This document shows, in pieces, positions 1 through 11,679 of a stretch of DNA of 64,000 bases; the stretch's first letter is position 1, and each line of letters begins with the position of its first letter. A program made the position numbers and the translations under genes. Under the pieces are notes generated by a model that saw only the letters and a program-made list of their open reading frames with translations, was not told the DNA's origin and made no database searches. Source of the stretch: Skeletonema tropicum. Lineage: Eukaryota > Bacillariophyta > Thalassiosirophyceae > Thalassiosirales > Thalassiosiraceae. Location of the stretch: assembly GCA_037178625.1 (NCBI GenBank), contig JAWZXG010000025.1, positions 124,001 through 188,000 of the forward strand, written 5' to 3'.

Positions 1-545
1 ATGCCAATGCCATCCTCCTTTTTGTTAGACTTAGTAAGAGGTACATCAGACTTGTTGCCGTCCGCTGCCGCCATGTTGGATTTTTTTTCGGGAACACCAG
101 GAGGATGGAGGGAAGATACGGCAGATTCTGTTGGTTGACTTTCAGCGGCGGCAATCACTGTTGCTGGGGGGGCAGGCGGATCATTGACGAGAAGGGGGGA
201 GGTAGATCTGGAGGTAGACGGCAGAGATTCGGAGGGTGCATTATTGACGGAAGTTGTGTCATTAATATTATTCATAGTAGATGTTTTGACAAGACGCTGC
301 GTTGCAGGGGACGACCCATTCTCCCCATGTCGCTCCGCCTGTACCTCTTTGGACGAAACAGCATTCGACTCAATTTCATTATTGATGTTGTTTTGGGCAA
401 TGGAGGTGTTGCTGTGACTTTTTTGGTTGTCGACATATTTTGGATTTACCTTCCTCAATCGTTTCGAGCCTACTTCTACTGTGTCCCCTCTCTCTTTACG
501 CTGCTTGTCAGCCCATTCATCATACTTCATTTTGTTTGACGACAT
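1..545 (-). CDS. N-terminal part of a transposon protein, cut by the window edge
   Basis: An open frame starts at an ATG at 545 (MSSNKMKYDEWADKQRKERG) and runs leftward with no stop to base 1, about 181 codons, so the 3' part is missing. The first ~90 residues are charged, Asn-rich and look disordered. The rest is Ser/Pro/Thr-rich. I recognise no domain. Bases 278-806 match 44634-45162 over the same length with no difference that I noticed, so this is the 5' end of the gene of a TIR element. The copy at 44 kb is fused out of frame to the gene's C-terminal part, so this edge copy is the less deleted one. A role in transposition is inferred only from its position inside the TIRs. Confidence 0.6.
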   Translation of the reverse strand, partial: MSSNKMKYDEWADKQRKERGDTVEVGSKRLRKVNPKYVDNQKSHSNTSIAQNNINNEIESNAVSSKEVQAERHGENGSSPATQRLVKTSTMNNINDTTSVNNAPSESLPSTSRSTSPLLVNDPPAPPATVIAAAESQPTESAVSSLHPPGVPEKKSNMAAADGNKSDVPLTKSNKKEDGIG

Positions 546-806
546 ATTGTTGATGATCTATGTTGTCTATTTAATGTTCCATGGTGAATCTCTCTCTCAT
601 GGACACTATTATTTTTATTTGATGGTCGGTGGTGGTGGCTCGGGAAACTTGTCAGCCAAATCGTTACATGTGTAACTCTCAGATGTCTCGTGGCTGCCAC
701 ACTATTAGCAAAAATGGTTACAGGAGTAACTGTCCGATGTCTCGTGGCTGACAACTTGGTTACTTAGCGGAATTAGTATGGTTCTACGTACGAGGCCACC
801 CCTCCT
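1..806 (-). mobile_element. Right end of an 8-bp-TSD type TIR transposon (longer copy)
   Basis: The terminal inverted repeat GAGGCCACCCCTCCT lies at 792-806. The same end occurs at 45148-45162, where its mate and an 8-bp duplication define the element. The 8 bases after it, TCTGTTGC (807-814), should be this copy's target duplication; the left partner is outside the window. Inside the end, two related subterminal motifs (GTTACA-n-G-n-GTAAC followed by GATGTCTCGTGGCTG) lie near 664-695 and 718-751. They are plausible transposase-binding sites. Confidence 0.65.
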
Positions 807-3640
807 TCTGTTGCAGTTGCAGCTTGAACGTACATCTACTTAGCATGCAGTCAACATAACCACAATTTTAATTTATATTATTATTGTCATGTTCGAATTA
901 GTCTTTATATAGATAGTTGGGACATGCAATGTGTTGAAAAGGATGATTTGGAAACAACTAAGGATTCAGGACGGAATCATTGCACTCGGTATTGTTGTCG
1001 TGTCTGATTTATTAGATGAATAGCAGCGCAATGCATCAAATATATTTCATCGCAACTAATGGGAAATATGAAAAGTTCAAACTTGAAGAATGTATCATCT
1101 GCCGAACCTCGATGGTTTCCTGCGGATACTCTTCTCGCTGACATGAAGACACAAGATGAAACTGTCGATGATGATAAACAATCAAGATGGATTGGAATGT
1201 AGCATCTCGTATACAAAATGGTCGCAACAGATGATGGCAGAAAGTGTGATGAAGGATACATGATGATGTTGTGATGCAAGCTGTCAGATGCAATGAGTAG
1301 TATAATTCCAGACTATACAAGCAGCAAATATTAAAATATTGGACGATAGAAGGCATCGCGTATATATTATATATGTATATACATGCAACAAGCGAAAGAT
1401 TTGAAGTGGATATGACGGTGAAAAGTAGAGCAAATGAATGAATTAGATGTAAACCTTTCAAACCTGCTTCTATATCAGCACAACAACTCAATGTACCTAA
1501 CAAATACCTCCACAAATACCTCCAAGCATCAATAGATAAAATTGCATGGTCTATTTATGCAAATACCCTTCGCCAGTTTAATTATTGATGCTTACTGTTC
1601 ATCACAGTCAAGTATCCAGGCGTTCTAGACAATTCATATATTGTTGCAACAAGAATGAGCGACGACTGTAGCTTAGTATGGCTTGATCTCTATTTCATTT
1701 GACTCTATTCCAGTCCAATAGCTTTCGCTCACAATTGGGAAACATATATATTTACCACTACGACAATGAGATCTTGTTTGCTTTCGAATGCAGTTCCATT
1801 TTTGTACATTCTACACAACATGTCCTGTAAATAGTTGAATAGTATATCCATATGCAGCACACTATTCAGCCTCCACCATCGCCATAATGATCAAAATATT
1901 ATAGATATTCCATTCTTATTTATTGTTGATGGTGTGCCTGATGAGATGTTACTTCTTGTTGCGTGCGCATGCATTGTCTACGAGATGTGTCCTCTTCCAT
2001 GTACCAGCAAACAATGTACCAGCGATGCATGATACGCACTGTAGTGACATTTAGCGGCACATCCCTTTGTACATACATCAATATTTTTCATCCCGTGGCG
2101 TTTTCACAGCGATGATGGGCAACGGCGTTGGCCATCGTATGTATTCTGATTGTTGTGGAATGATGCTTCTGTGTCGGCATCTTGTGTTATGCTCTTCTGC
2201 TTCGGCGCGCATCCAGACGGGAATCCAACCGCACCACTTCAGAAGTAGATTCACCATGGGAATAAGAATACATTTGCACGTTGATTGCAGTGGATAGTCC
2301 TGCTGCGGCTGCTAAAGCGAGTGCCCAGAGAATCTCTGGGAATTTTGGTGAGGTGAGATGTCAAAACGTATTGTACGTAGGAATTAGTATATTTTCTGTA
2401 GAGTTCTCATCTTCCGTCAAACAAAAATCCACCACTAGAGGCATGCTAGTCCGTCTATGTCGCCTAGCCAATAGAACGTTATGATCTTCGAGCCGATAGC
2501 TTGCGTACGCATTACCAATACACGTTGGAAAGATATGGTGCACTTTGAACGGTGAAAATCGGTCGTTTATTTCGTTATTTATGTACTTTTCAGCGGAGGA
2601 TGATCAAAAAATCACTTTTTGATGATGACGTGCCCGACCTGATTTTGTGGTGTTGATATCTCGATGAATATATGGAACCAGAAAAAGATAGTGTCATTCC
2701 CATAATCCTCACACTCTATACTATCGATATATGCACATAAAGTAGAATATTAAAATTTTTGCCACTTAGTGCATTTATGGCTGGGCAAGGCTATAAGTAG
2801 TAGCAATCAATGAGGGCAAACGCTGTTTGGTTCGCACGACGTGCAGCCGATCCAGCGCACCCTGGTCCAAAATCGAGATATTGCTTCATAACATCTTTTT
2901 TCTGTTTTACCTTTTTGTCTCCATTTTAGAGAAACTTGTGGGCATGCCCCCGAGGGCAGACTAATAGATGAGCTACCATGAACTACTTCTTTTCACCATG
3001 ACTTCCGTCACTTCCGTCCCTTAACACCCACGCAGCATGATAATATGTACTAGAGTGCAAAACAGTACCATCAACAGCCATCGTCTTCCATACCATGGAA
3101 TAAGAGTGTGTGAGATTTCAGTGTCTAAGTCATTGTAACCGTTAACCAACCTCTTGGGTACAACCTTCAATTGTAATAAATTCAAATATGTAGGTATGAA
3201 TACTAATGAACATTATTTTGTAACCATGTGTAATGAATCGTCTTTGCAATAACATGAAGTCACGATAAAGACTCAACACTCTATTGAGCTCTTCCCTCTT
3301 CTAAAACATATGCGACAAAGTCAGATTCTCTTGACGGCACAACTTTTAATGGATGCACTATACAATCTCACCTACGTCTATAATATTTATTGTCTTTCTG
3401 GGGGTCTTTCCCTGTGATAACAACAGATGCTAACATAAGCACATAAAGTGACGAATTCATCAAGGATGCCTGTTGTTGATTGTTGAGTAAACCGACCTCC
3501 CTTCGCTGCAGCATCTTAATTCTAATTTCTGATATGCATCAAGTAGATAACTACGATTGACTCTGTTGATGTTACTATTGCCCTTTTCCATTTCGGCGAT
3601 GATGGTCGCATGATGGATGCGCTATCGGCACTGCTCTTGA
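807..3640. other. Gene-poor stretch
   Basis: I see no convincing gene on either strand. The open frames here are short, overlap in several frames and have low-complexity translations. A copy of the recurrent GTACGTAGGAATTAGTA motif lies near 2373-2388. No tRNA, rRNA or transposase remnant was recognised. Confidence 0.5.
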
Positions 3641-3748
3641 GGTAGGCGTTGGTCTAGAGGGTGACAATCCACAGCAAGATCTTTTTTACTCAACACACGA
3701 CACTGCTGCTGAAGATATTCTCTACATCGCTCAATTCTTTCAAATTAG

Positions 3749-3813
3749 ATGGACTTGATAGGTCTAATCGATTCAAAAGAAGCATAAGAGACGGTTTAAT
3801 GTGTCAAGTCCAT
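3749..3813. ncRNA. Stem-loop copy A of a duplicated structured element
   Basis: Arms ATGGACTTGA (3749-3758) and TCAAGTCCAT (3804-3813) pair perfectly. After one mismatch, AATTA/TAATT outside them adds five more pairs. The ~45-nt loop contains CTAATCGATTC and GAGACGGTTTAATG, which resemble the loop of copy B, while the arms are entirely different. The flanks ACACGACACTGCTGCTGAA and CCTGAGGTACTAGCG are shared with copy B. The strand is unknown. A structured RNA or a fold-back DNA site are both possible. Confidence 0.45.
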
Positions 3814-4107
3814 GTAATTCACCACTTCCTGAGGTACTAGCGCATGTTGAAGTGGCGATATGATATTTATTTCAGACATGACGCATCTCCGTGTCGAAGG
3901 AGTTCTCGAAGCGGATCAGGGTAGCGGTGCGTCTCTTTGGCCACGGAGATCCCATGTTACAAATCATTCACCGGTAGGATGTGATCTCGGCACCGTCGAT
4001 GAAGAAATTCACCTAGAAAGAGCGTCGGTACTGTTGACCCCATTGATTTCCACAACACACGACACTGCCGCTGAAAATACTCTCTAGCTCTCTCAATACT
4101 GACTGTG

Positions 4108-4178
4108 TACCCGGAACAAACAGACTAAATCGATTCTAAAGACGTATTAGAGACGATTTAATGTGTTTGTTCCGGGTA
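4108..4178. ncRNA. Stem-loop copy B of a duplicated structured element
   Basis: A perfect 15-bp stem joins TACCCGGAACAAACA (4108-4122) and TGTTTGTTCCGGGTA (4164-4178). An inner 7-bp stem, TAAATCG/CGATTTA, and a small upper stem, TCTAA/TTAGA, sit within the loop. Loop and flanks match copy A, but the main arms differ in sequence while keeping complementarity. This is the pattern expected when structure rather than sequence is conserved. Confidence 0.5.
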
Positions 4179-4199
4179 GCCGACCACTCCCTGAGGTAC

Positions 4200-5980
4200 T
4201 AGCGTGCGGCGAAGTACCGCCATGGTGGCGATGGATTTTGTGGATTTTGTGTGATGAGTGGCTAACAAAAATGGTTTGGTGATGTGTTTAGGTAGGTAGT
4301 ACTTGTAGGTAACAAATAATCACATATATAATTATGAGGGGAAATGTTAAAAGGCGAAGAGACCTTAAGAAGCCGCTGGACCAGGGTGGCAGCGACCAGG
4401 GTCAATTCGAATTTTCTTGCAATGAAGGGCAAACGAGACTAATCATAGGCGACATTAAGGCCGCATCGGTTAATTACTTCAGAAAAATTGAAGATGGTGA
4501 CTGAACATTTTTGAACATAGTAGCGATAAGTACGTCAACTTTTGTAGGAACTTGTAAAGTATCGCTAAATCCTGAGTACCGATCTACTGACGAGACGGTT
4601 CCGGGATCTATGGGATCTCACAAAACGTCGCCAACCCAGTTTATTTACCCTTGGGTTGGGAGCTGTGTGTATTATTTATGTGTGTTTTGTGTAGTACTAT
4701 GTCGGCCAAAATTGTCCGTTCAAAAAGTTCTTCCAACTCTCCCATGACGAGATTCGCAGCATTTTCAGCTTACAAAAGAGACTCCAATCATTTGATGATT
4801 GTCTCCATTTATCTGGTTCTTGTATGGTCCAAGCTATGACAGGTTTGAGATTTGAAGACTCCGATGTTGACTTGTATGTCAATACATGGGGTATCCAAGC
4901 TGTTCGAGAAACACTGGCGTCATTGGGCTTCGTTTGTCACGCCCTGTCATATACTTATCATATATGAGTGAGGAAGTAGTAGCCTAACATTCTCAGGGTG
5001 AAAGGGGTCAACTTGAGAGTCGGGCGCCAGATGGCGACAAAAATGTGGCAGATTGGTAGCTGAGAGCAACTTCGAGTTTCTTCAAGTAAGAATGAACACG
5101 CCCAGGGTGGTTCATCGCACCATTCCGATTGATCAGAGCACTATTTTGGGCTGCAAACTCCTCTGCATCGACATCGACGCCCGACAGCACAGAAAGCAAC
5201 AGATATCAGCGCTGTTTGCTGTCTGGGCTGTCTGAAATGAAGTGAAAAAAAAAAGAGAATTAGATTCGATTCGAGGCGGCAGTCTTATATAGTCGATCAT
5301 TCCCTATCCAACGATGTCTTAGTCGAATGGATGCACCCACCGTAGCCGAAGCAGTAGGGCGGAGAGTGATGATTTTGACAAAAGTGCTCAAAAATGACTT
5401 CAAAAAGACGTCCTCTAAAAAAACATTTCAAAAATATTTTCGAACCGCAGTCGCGTGAGAACGACAATATCCATGATGAGCTTTTAAAACTGTCGAGCGA
5501 CCCATTTTGGGGCAGTCGATTTTGAGAGTCCCAAAATGGGACAGTCAAGCAATAAGGTAGATGATAAAGCTAAAGCGGCTTCTGTTGCCTTCATCAAGGT
5601 CCAGTGGGATGGTTCCTAGCTGTTTTTGCCGTGCAACGCATTTCTTGGCTCTCTACGCTAGCATTTCTGTATGTATTTTTTTGGCTGTCTGGACGTCCCC
5701 CCGGCCGCCTTCACTTCGACGCTTGAGAAGGTGTCAGCCACAAAAGATACAGGCACCTCACGCCTCCGAGACCCAAGCAATGTCAAGTACATTACCAGCG
5801 GCAGCTAGTGGCTTTGTTTATTGCACTGCAGAAGTTGGATACACGCCGTAGTAATACTGTAGTAATCACGTGTAGTGTGTGTGTGTCGGCAGCGTGACAT
5901 GCCGATGAGAGGAAGTGATAAAAGGAGCTTGTAGGGGGGCGGATACAACGAAGAAAGATGGACGACAACGTCTTTTCACG
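4200..5980. other. Intergenic stretch with small inverted repeats
   Basis: No gene is convincing. Near 5497-5546 the mirrored pieces CCCATTTTGGG and CCCAAAATGGG, each next to ACAGTC or GCAGTC, form a short hairpin. A 63-codon minus-strand frame at 5008-5199 has a protein-like composition but no recognisable domain or start context, so I do not call it a gene. Confidence 0.4.
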
Positions 5981-5988
5981 ACGTCTCA

Positions 5989-8560
5989 ATGGGTGTGTTG
6001 CTCGCAGATGATGAGGAGGAGGAGGATCCGGAGGACTATGTCTATGTCAACGATGACTCTACAAATCTTCGTGTTGGCAATGGCAAATGGCCGCCTCCTC
6101 TCACATCATGGAATGAACGGTGTGCACACATCATCCACCCTAAGTTAACATTCAACGAGGGAAGTGACTCTAGCTATGAGCAGGCTAAGAAGGAGGTGAA
6201 ATACTTTGTCGACCGCCTGGGACATGGTGAAGAAGGTGTGAAGAACTTGTTTCAAAAATGTTTTGGGAGTAAGAGCGAGTTGTTTTTGAAGTTCCATGAG
6301 CACCTTGGCATGGAATACAATGACTTCTGTTGCTTCTTAGCTACATTCTTCATCGAGTGCAAGTTTAGCAAGACGTATAGTAGACTTTGTTAAGACAAAT
6401 ACGTCGACACGTCCTCATTTGCCGCTGAGGAACAATACTTCTGACGATGAAATGATTGCAATCATCGGCAAGATAGAGGGAGCCAAGCTTGGGAGTAGTG
6501 CGGAATATCATAGACAAATACTCAGCAGTTGGGTAGACTGTACCCGGGTGCAGAGAGTCGTCAAGTTTATGACTCTAAAGGAGATGAAGGAGTTTCATCA
6601 GAGCCATGGTGGCTTACCAAACATCTCCTGGAGCGGAAGGGTTGACACTGTGCGTCAGAGATTGGCTGGTGCTTTGCACGAAGCGAAGAATGTGGATGGT
6701 GTACATGCCCATGCTCAAGATGAAGATGTTTTTACTGGGGAATACGCAGCAATCACTGAACTTGCAAGAAGCTCTTTTATGAAACCACTGCGGAAAGGGA
6801 ATGATGAGGGGCAAGCCAAATAAGCCGCACTGGGTCACCGCACCGAGAAGCCATTCATGGAGCAAGCTTTCGATATTTGTCAGAGGATTTATGGTCAAAA
6901 TAGTCTAGAAGCTATCTACTCTCCAGGACTCGTTCGACGTGGCTCTGTCGAAACTGACACTGAAAATGATGAAGAACAACATCATTTCTTTTTGAGGGAC
7001 ACGGCAGATGGAATTACCATAATGGATTTAGGTGATGATAAAAGGATAGCCGTCCCAATCGAGTGTAAGTGCCGTGCGTCGCCACGAACATTTCCTAAGG
7101 AACGAAGTCGTATTGATACTCTTCATAGAGAGAATGCGTCTGGAAGAGGGATGGGCGTTTCAACTGAGGTTGATATGGATACATACACGGTTGATATGGG
7201 TACACACACAGCGTGCGTGGTAGAGATGATAGTGGAGTATTCAGATACGCATTTGGAACTTTTCCATAGATGTGTGCCAGACGATGACGAGAGGGTGCAA
7301 ATACTTCATCTACCTACCAAAGTGATCGGTGCATTTTTCTCATTGGCAATGACACATCGCTCATGGCCATGTACAACTTCATATTTCCAGCTAAGTTCAT
7401 TGTTGACGTGAAAACAATGTGACGGTGGCTCGGTTCTTGATGTACTTCGGTGTCGCTTTCCTCGAGGTAATCAGTGGTGCACGGTAAAAATGGACTTTCC
7501 GTATCCAACGTTGACTCATTGTAGGAATGCTAACAACAAGCGCGCTGCCTTTGATGATTCTATCGACTTGGCGATCGATATGCTGTTGGATGTCGTCAAG
7601 GCCCATACGGGCCAGACACTCCTTGACGCTGCAGCTTGTACCACTGGAGTAGAGAGTACGGAAACACCGCTTCCAATGGAGCCATTTACACTTTTGCCGC
7701 AGCAGCCTGTGGCACCTGTTCATGACCTGGAGAGAAGGCCTCGCAGTCGCAGTACAGCAAAGCAGAGGACACCCCAAGCTCCTGGGTTGCCTGCGCCTGC
7801 AGTTGTGTCTGGACAAACACCAAGGACAAGTAAGCAGAAACCAGTGCAAGCTCATGTAGATCGATGCAAGCAATGTTTAGGAATCTACTTGGCCAAGGTA
7901 GAGTCTATTGGTGTAGTGGTCGACAGGCAGAAGAAGAGGAGGAAAAAGAAGCAGAAGAAGACAGATGAACGCACTCGACGTACATGTGAGCACTGCGGCA
8001 AGAGGACTGACTACATGTGTCTTGGATGCCGCCGGTTTTGCTGCTTCTCTGCACCATCTGCGAAGAAGAATAACAAGAAACATCCAAAGAACTTTTCAGT
8101 CAAAACACCAATCCTAAATCGGAAGACTGGTGCTTTGCGTCGGGTAAGAAGTAGTTCAGACTTGGTCCACGAGACTGCCGTTTGCCAGTGGACTTGCTAT
8201 CATGCTTTACATCGTGAAGCATGGGGAACCTATACCGAAAGCAACAAACATCAGATACTTGCGATGGCTAGAGGGAATAGATCGGAAGCAAACACAAAGA
8301 AGAAGGGAATGAAGAAGAAGGAGAAGAAGAAGGGCAAGTTGAAGACAATCAGGAAGAAGGGCAAGTTGAAGACAATCAAAGAAGGGAAGGACGAAGACAA
8401 TAGTGTAGGTGAAAGCGAAGAAGATGTCCTGTCGGATAGCGAGTCGGATAGAGAGTCGGATGAGGAGTCGGATAGCGAGTCGGATGAGGAGTCAGATAGC
8501 GATGATGAAAATGATCAACACAATGGCCGCAAGAGAAGCCATCGTTACGTGAGCAAATGA
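5989..8560 (+). pseudogene. Broken transposon gene: YqaJ-like PD-(D/E)XK nuclease plus C-terminal zinc ribbon
   Basis: Four plus-strand frames (5989-6393, 6419-6823, 6857-7411, 7490-8560) read as pieces of one protein. The second to fourth share a frame; a TAA at 6821-6823 splits two of them. Near 7330 the sensible reading moves to another frame (LIGNDTSLMAMYNFIFPAKF), and a TGA ends that. The middle part has ADGI followed by PIECKCR, the D...E-x-K pattern of PD-(D/E)XK nucleases of the YqaJ/lambda-exonuclease type, and a later VQILH segment fits that fold. The last part has C-x2-C spacings (CKQC, CEHCGKRTDYMCLGC, CQWTCYHALH) like the zinc ribbon ending PiggyBac-type transposases, then a Lys-rich and a Ser/Asp/Glu-rich tail. 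Family assignment is from motifs only. At least three disruptions make it a likely pseudogene; introns could explain some of them. Confidence 0.5.
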
Positions 8561-9225
8561 TACAATAACAATACGATAATGGGAAGTGAAGCAGCATGAG
8601 AAGTTCACGGGTGGGACCGGGACAAGAGATACACGAGAATAGATACATATCACATGAACATAAATATTCATTACATAGAGCATAGTATCCAGCCATTACA
8701 CAGTGACAAACTCGTCCTCCATACCCCCCACTCATTGTAGCGAAGGTGTAGACCTGCAATGGAAGCATTTTCGGGCTGTCGAGCTCCATAGAATGCCCAT
8801 TTTATATGTATTCAAAATTCTCATTTTTCCTCTAAAAATCCACGAAAATTGTATCTAGGAGTACTAATAACGGTGCCTAGAGAGACTACCAATGACAAAA
8901 TTGAGCAACCTAAGCACATGGTATTGATCACAAGAGTGTATAAGGCGTCTGTAAACTTTTTTTGGTCATTACAGCAATTATTGACCGAGTGTCACAACCG
9001 ATGCGAAAAACCCACACGATGCAATGAATGCATTGGTTGCACGAACAACCAAAAGAGAATGGCAGGGCGGCAGCAAGCAAGCTCGCTCAGACCAGGGGAT
9101 GACGGAAAAGTGGGGATAGAGTCCGGACACCCGCTTGCCTGTCCATCACCACAACCAAGACCTCCGACGCCTTCTTCTTCTATTTAATATTTACCTCGCC
9201 TCGCTCGGCTGCAGCCACTTCCATC
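8561..9225. other. Spacer upstream of the Harbinger-like transposase
   Basis: No gene is seen. The last 60 bases before the transposase start are pyrimidine-rich and contain TTTAATATTTA about 80 bases upstream of the chosen ATG, a possible promoter. I could not find a matching terminal inverted repeat here and beyond 11.7 kb. Confidence 0.35.
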
Positions 9226-9261
9226 TTGTGCAACTACAATAGTACACCCTCCGCCACCACC

Positions 9262-10645
9262 ATGTCTTACGCAGCTGCAGCCGATCTGCTTGGTCAGATG
9301 AGGGACGATGCAATGTCCATTAATGACTGTTTTGATGCCAGTGGATATATCAGCACAGATAGATTTTTGCACATGGTGATGGATGAAGACGAAGACGATC
9401 TGCTCAACATGGTTGATGACAGCAACGACGAACGTTGCAATGACGATGACGTAAATCCTCGTGAAAAGAAACGCCGGAAAAAGAGAATTATTTTAGCAAG
9501 GAGGAATGAGGATGGAATTCTTGAGGCTATTCCACCACAACAGTCTTTATGGTGGCACACGTATGTCGACTGCCCCCAGCGGCATGACAGTAGATTCCTC
9601 AAAAAGTTTCGCCGCCGGTTCCGCCTCCCCTACCAAGAATTCGAGTGGTTCGTAGAAGAAGCAAAGCGGGAGAATTGGTTTCCAAGGTGGATGGGGAAAG
9701 ATGCAACCGGGAAAGAGTCTTCTCCTCTTGAATTATTAATTCTTGGAGCATTCCGCTATCTTGGCCGAGGCCTTACATTTGATGACTTAGAGGAGTCAAC
9801 TGCTATTTCAGAAGAGGTCCATCGTAACTTTTTACACAAATTCATTGAGGTCGGGAGCACTATTCTTTATGAGAAGTGGGTGAAGGCTCCACAGAGTGAG
9901 GAAGAGGTAAAAGAACATATGTATGAGTTTCTGCTGGCTGGATTGCCTGGTGCGTTTGGCTCCACGGATGCAACTCACATTGTTCACGAATTGTGCAGAT
10001 GGAATAAAAAACGAGCTCACATTGGATTTAAGTCCAAGCACGCTACACGAACATACAATTTGACCGCAAATCACCGCAGACGAATCCTCGCTAGCACCCC
10101 TGGTAATCCCGGCTCATTCAATGATAAGACGTTGATTCTTTCCTTTTCCTACCTCAGAGTGCACTTTTGGAATATTAAAGGGACGGTGGAGAATTTTGAA
10201 ATCCGGTGTCCTCCTTCACTCCACTGAGTCCGTCGATAGAGTTTGGCTCACATGTTGTGCCCTGCACAATTGGCTTCTAGAAGTCGATGGGTTGGACCAG
10301 CCGTGGGATGGAGTGAATGCCACAACCAGCGAATGGGAAGGTGATTTAGGACAATTAGATGACACCGATGTGCCATTGGCACTCCGCCGTATCATGTCTC
10401 CTGCACAGATTCGTGGCTATGATTCATCTACAGTTGGTGGAAGGTCTACCAATGATACCATCATGGCTGATGACCCCACGGAGAACGATATCCCGACAGA
10501 TGACGATGATGCTAGTGAAGAAATCCGTGAAGTTCGACGCTTGAGTTTAGACTATTTTCGCTCAAAGTTAGTAGAGCACTTCAATATCAAATTCGACAGG
10601 AACGAAATCATCTGGCCTCGACGAAGAGGCCAGATGCCTAATTAG
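9262..10645 (+). pseudogene. PIF/Harbinger-type DDE transposase, internally deleted
   Basis: The start is placed at 9262 (MSYAAAADLL, context CCACCATG) rather than 36 bases upstream. The order fits PIF/Harbinger transposases: an acidic N-terminus, a basic RKKRI patch, LWWHTYVD, the helical region FRLPYQEFEWFVEEA, then GSTDATHI (first catalytic Asp) and PGSFNDKTL (second Asp). Right after that, near 10140, the frame breaks. The next family block, FGILKGRWRILKSGVLLHS, appears at about 10160 in another frame and continues to 10645 (CALHNWLLEVDGLD). The ~80 residues expected between the blocks, including the third catalytic position, are missing. The protein is therefore probably inactive. AATAAA follows the stop at about 10649. 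Confidence 0.8.
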
Positions 10646-10692
10646 ATCAATAAATTGTAACATTTTTCATATCAATAGGTGCAATTAAGTAT

Positions 10693-11679
10693 TTAGTTTG
10701 GTGTATTATTATCGCTTGCATTAATCATTTCAACATCATCTTCATCCTCCTCCTCATTTGACTCATTCGATGTGCAACTAAGATCAACTTCGTCTGCAGC
10801 ACGCTTCTTACCACTTAGGCGCTTTCCCATTCTAGTTGCCGCTGCTCCTAGCTCCAGGAATTGCTCAGTATGCGCTGATTCATTCTCACTTGTAATGTTA
10901 TTCAACTTCAACAGCTCTTCTTCAAGTGTCGCAATTTCTTCCCGTTTTTCAGACAAAGACTGCATTAGTGCCTTTGCTTCTGATTTCATATCAAGAAGCA
11001 TGTATCGATCAACATCCTTCTGTACACTTGCTATCCCGTCATGTTTTGACTTGAGAAGTGTACTGAGAAGCGCAATTCGTCCCGCAACTTTCTGCTGGTC
11101 CAATTTTCTCATGTTCTGTTCAACCACAGCAAGATCTTTGTAGCTCGCAGCACCATAAGCAAGACCTCTTCCTTCATTGGAATTTCCAACCCCATAGTCA
11201 CGATCAGAATCCTTATCCTTTTTGTCATTACTACGCTGCTCTTTTCGTCCACCGCCCTTTTTCTCGTTTTGTCCCTCCGTATGATCCATACCTGATAAGT
11301 CAATCTGATATTCAGGGGCGTTGCTTGGGTGATTTCCCACTAGCCAGAATAAGAACCAACCGTTCGGGAACCAGGATGTAGCGTATGGCGTTCCATTAGC
11401 CTCGTCCAATTCATCGCCTCCACCACTGGGACCATAGTATAGGTCAAAGTTCTTCATTCGAAAGAATAAGAAATGAATTAGGTCAGAGTCGTTCTTACCT
11501 GAAGCAAACTGATAACGACCATCAGTGGGACCAGCCACAATACCAGCCTGTACAGCATCAGACATGCAGGTCTGTATTTTTAATGCTTCAGCAATCTCAA
11601 ACCTGGCAAACTTGAACAACGACGCTCCCCCGATAGTGGAATTTGGATTTGTTTTGGCAGATCGTGCGAGGACATCCAT
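10693..11679 (-). CDS. Accessory protein of the Harbinger-like element (coiled coil)
   Basis: A single 328-codon frame from an ATG at 11679 converges on the transposase, with the stops about 50 bases apart. The N-terminal ~120 residues contain IAEALKIQTCMSDAVQAGIV and aromatic pieces (FLFFRMKNFDLYYGPSGGGD, SWFPNGWFLFWLVGN). A Lys/Glu/Asp-rich linker follows, then a long helical segment at about 175-285 (DVDRYMLLDMKSEAKALMQS, EEIATLEEELLKLNN) that looks like a coiled coil. The C-terminus is acidic. Harbinger elements usually encode a second, DNA-binding protein beside the transposase. Position and convergent layout suggest this is that partner, although I cannot identify a Myb/SANT motif with certainty. 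Confidence 0.6.
   Translation of the reverse strand: MDVLARSAKTNPNSTIGGASLFKFARFEIAEALKIQTCMSDAVQAGIVAGPTDGRYQFASGKNDSDLIHFLFFRMKNFDLYYGPSGGGDELDEANGTPYATSWFPNGWFLFWLVGNHPSNAPEYQIDLSGMDHTEGQNEKKGGGRKEQRSNDKKDKDSDRDYGVGNSNEGRGLAYGAASYKDLAVVEQNMRKLDQQKVAGRIALLSTLLKSKHDGIASVQKDVDRYMLLDMKSEAKALMQSLSEKREEIATLEEELLKLNNITSENESAHTEQFLELGAAATRMGKRLSGKKRAADEVDLSCTSNESNEEEDEDDVEMINASDNNTPN

Noticed and set aside
1036..1515. 159-codon minus frame with hydrophobic runs
   Set aside because: Cys/Ile/Tyr-rich, low-complexity, no domain, and no coding-like neighbour. It looks like chance translation of AT-rich DNA.
3830..3842. TGAGGTACTAG resembling the let-7 seed
   Set aside because: Short chance similarity. 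let-7 is an animal microRNA, and the match sits outside the hairpin arms.
3780..4210. The paired stem-loops as tRNA genes
   Set aside because: The stems are too long (15 bp), there is no anticodon arm or T-loop consensus GTTCGAxTC, and the ends lack the usual discriminator context.
5561..5851. 96-codon plus frame with a hydrophobic segment
   Set aside because: Composition and overlap with other frames suggest chance. There is no homology that I can recognise and no promoter or splice context.
8376..8789. 137-codon minus frame with TPHPT repeats
   Set aside because: It is the complement of the Ser/Asp/Glu-rich tail of the zinc-ribbon gene (TCGGA repeats).
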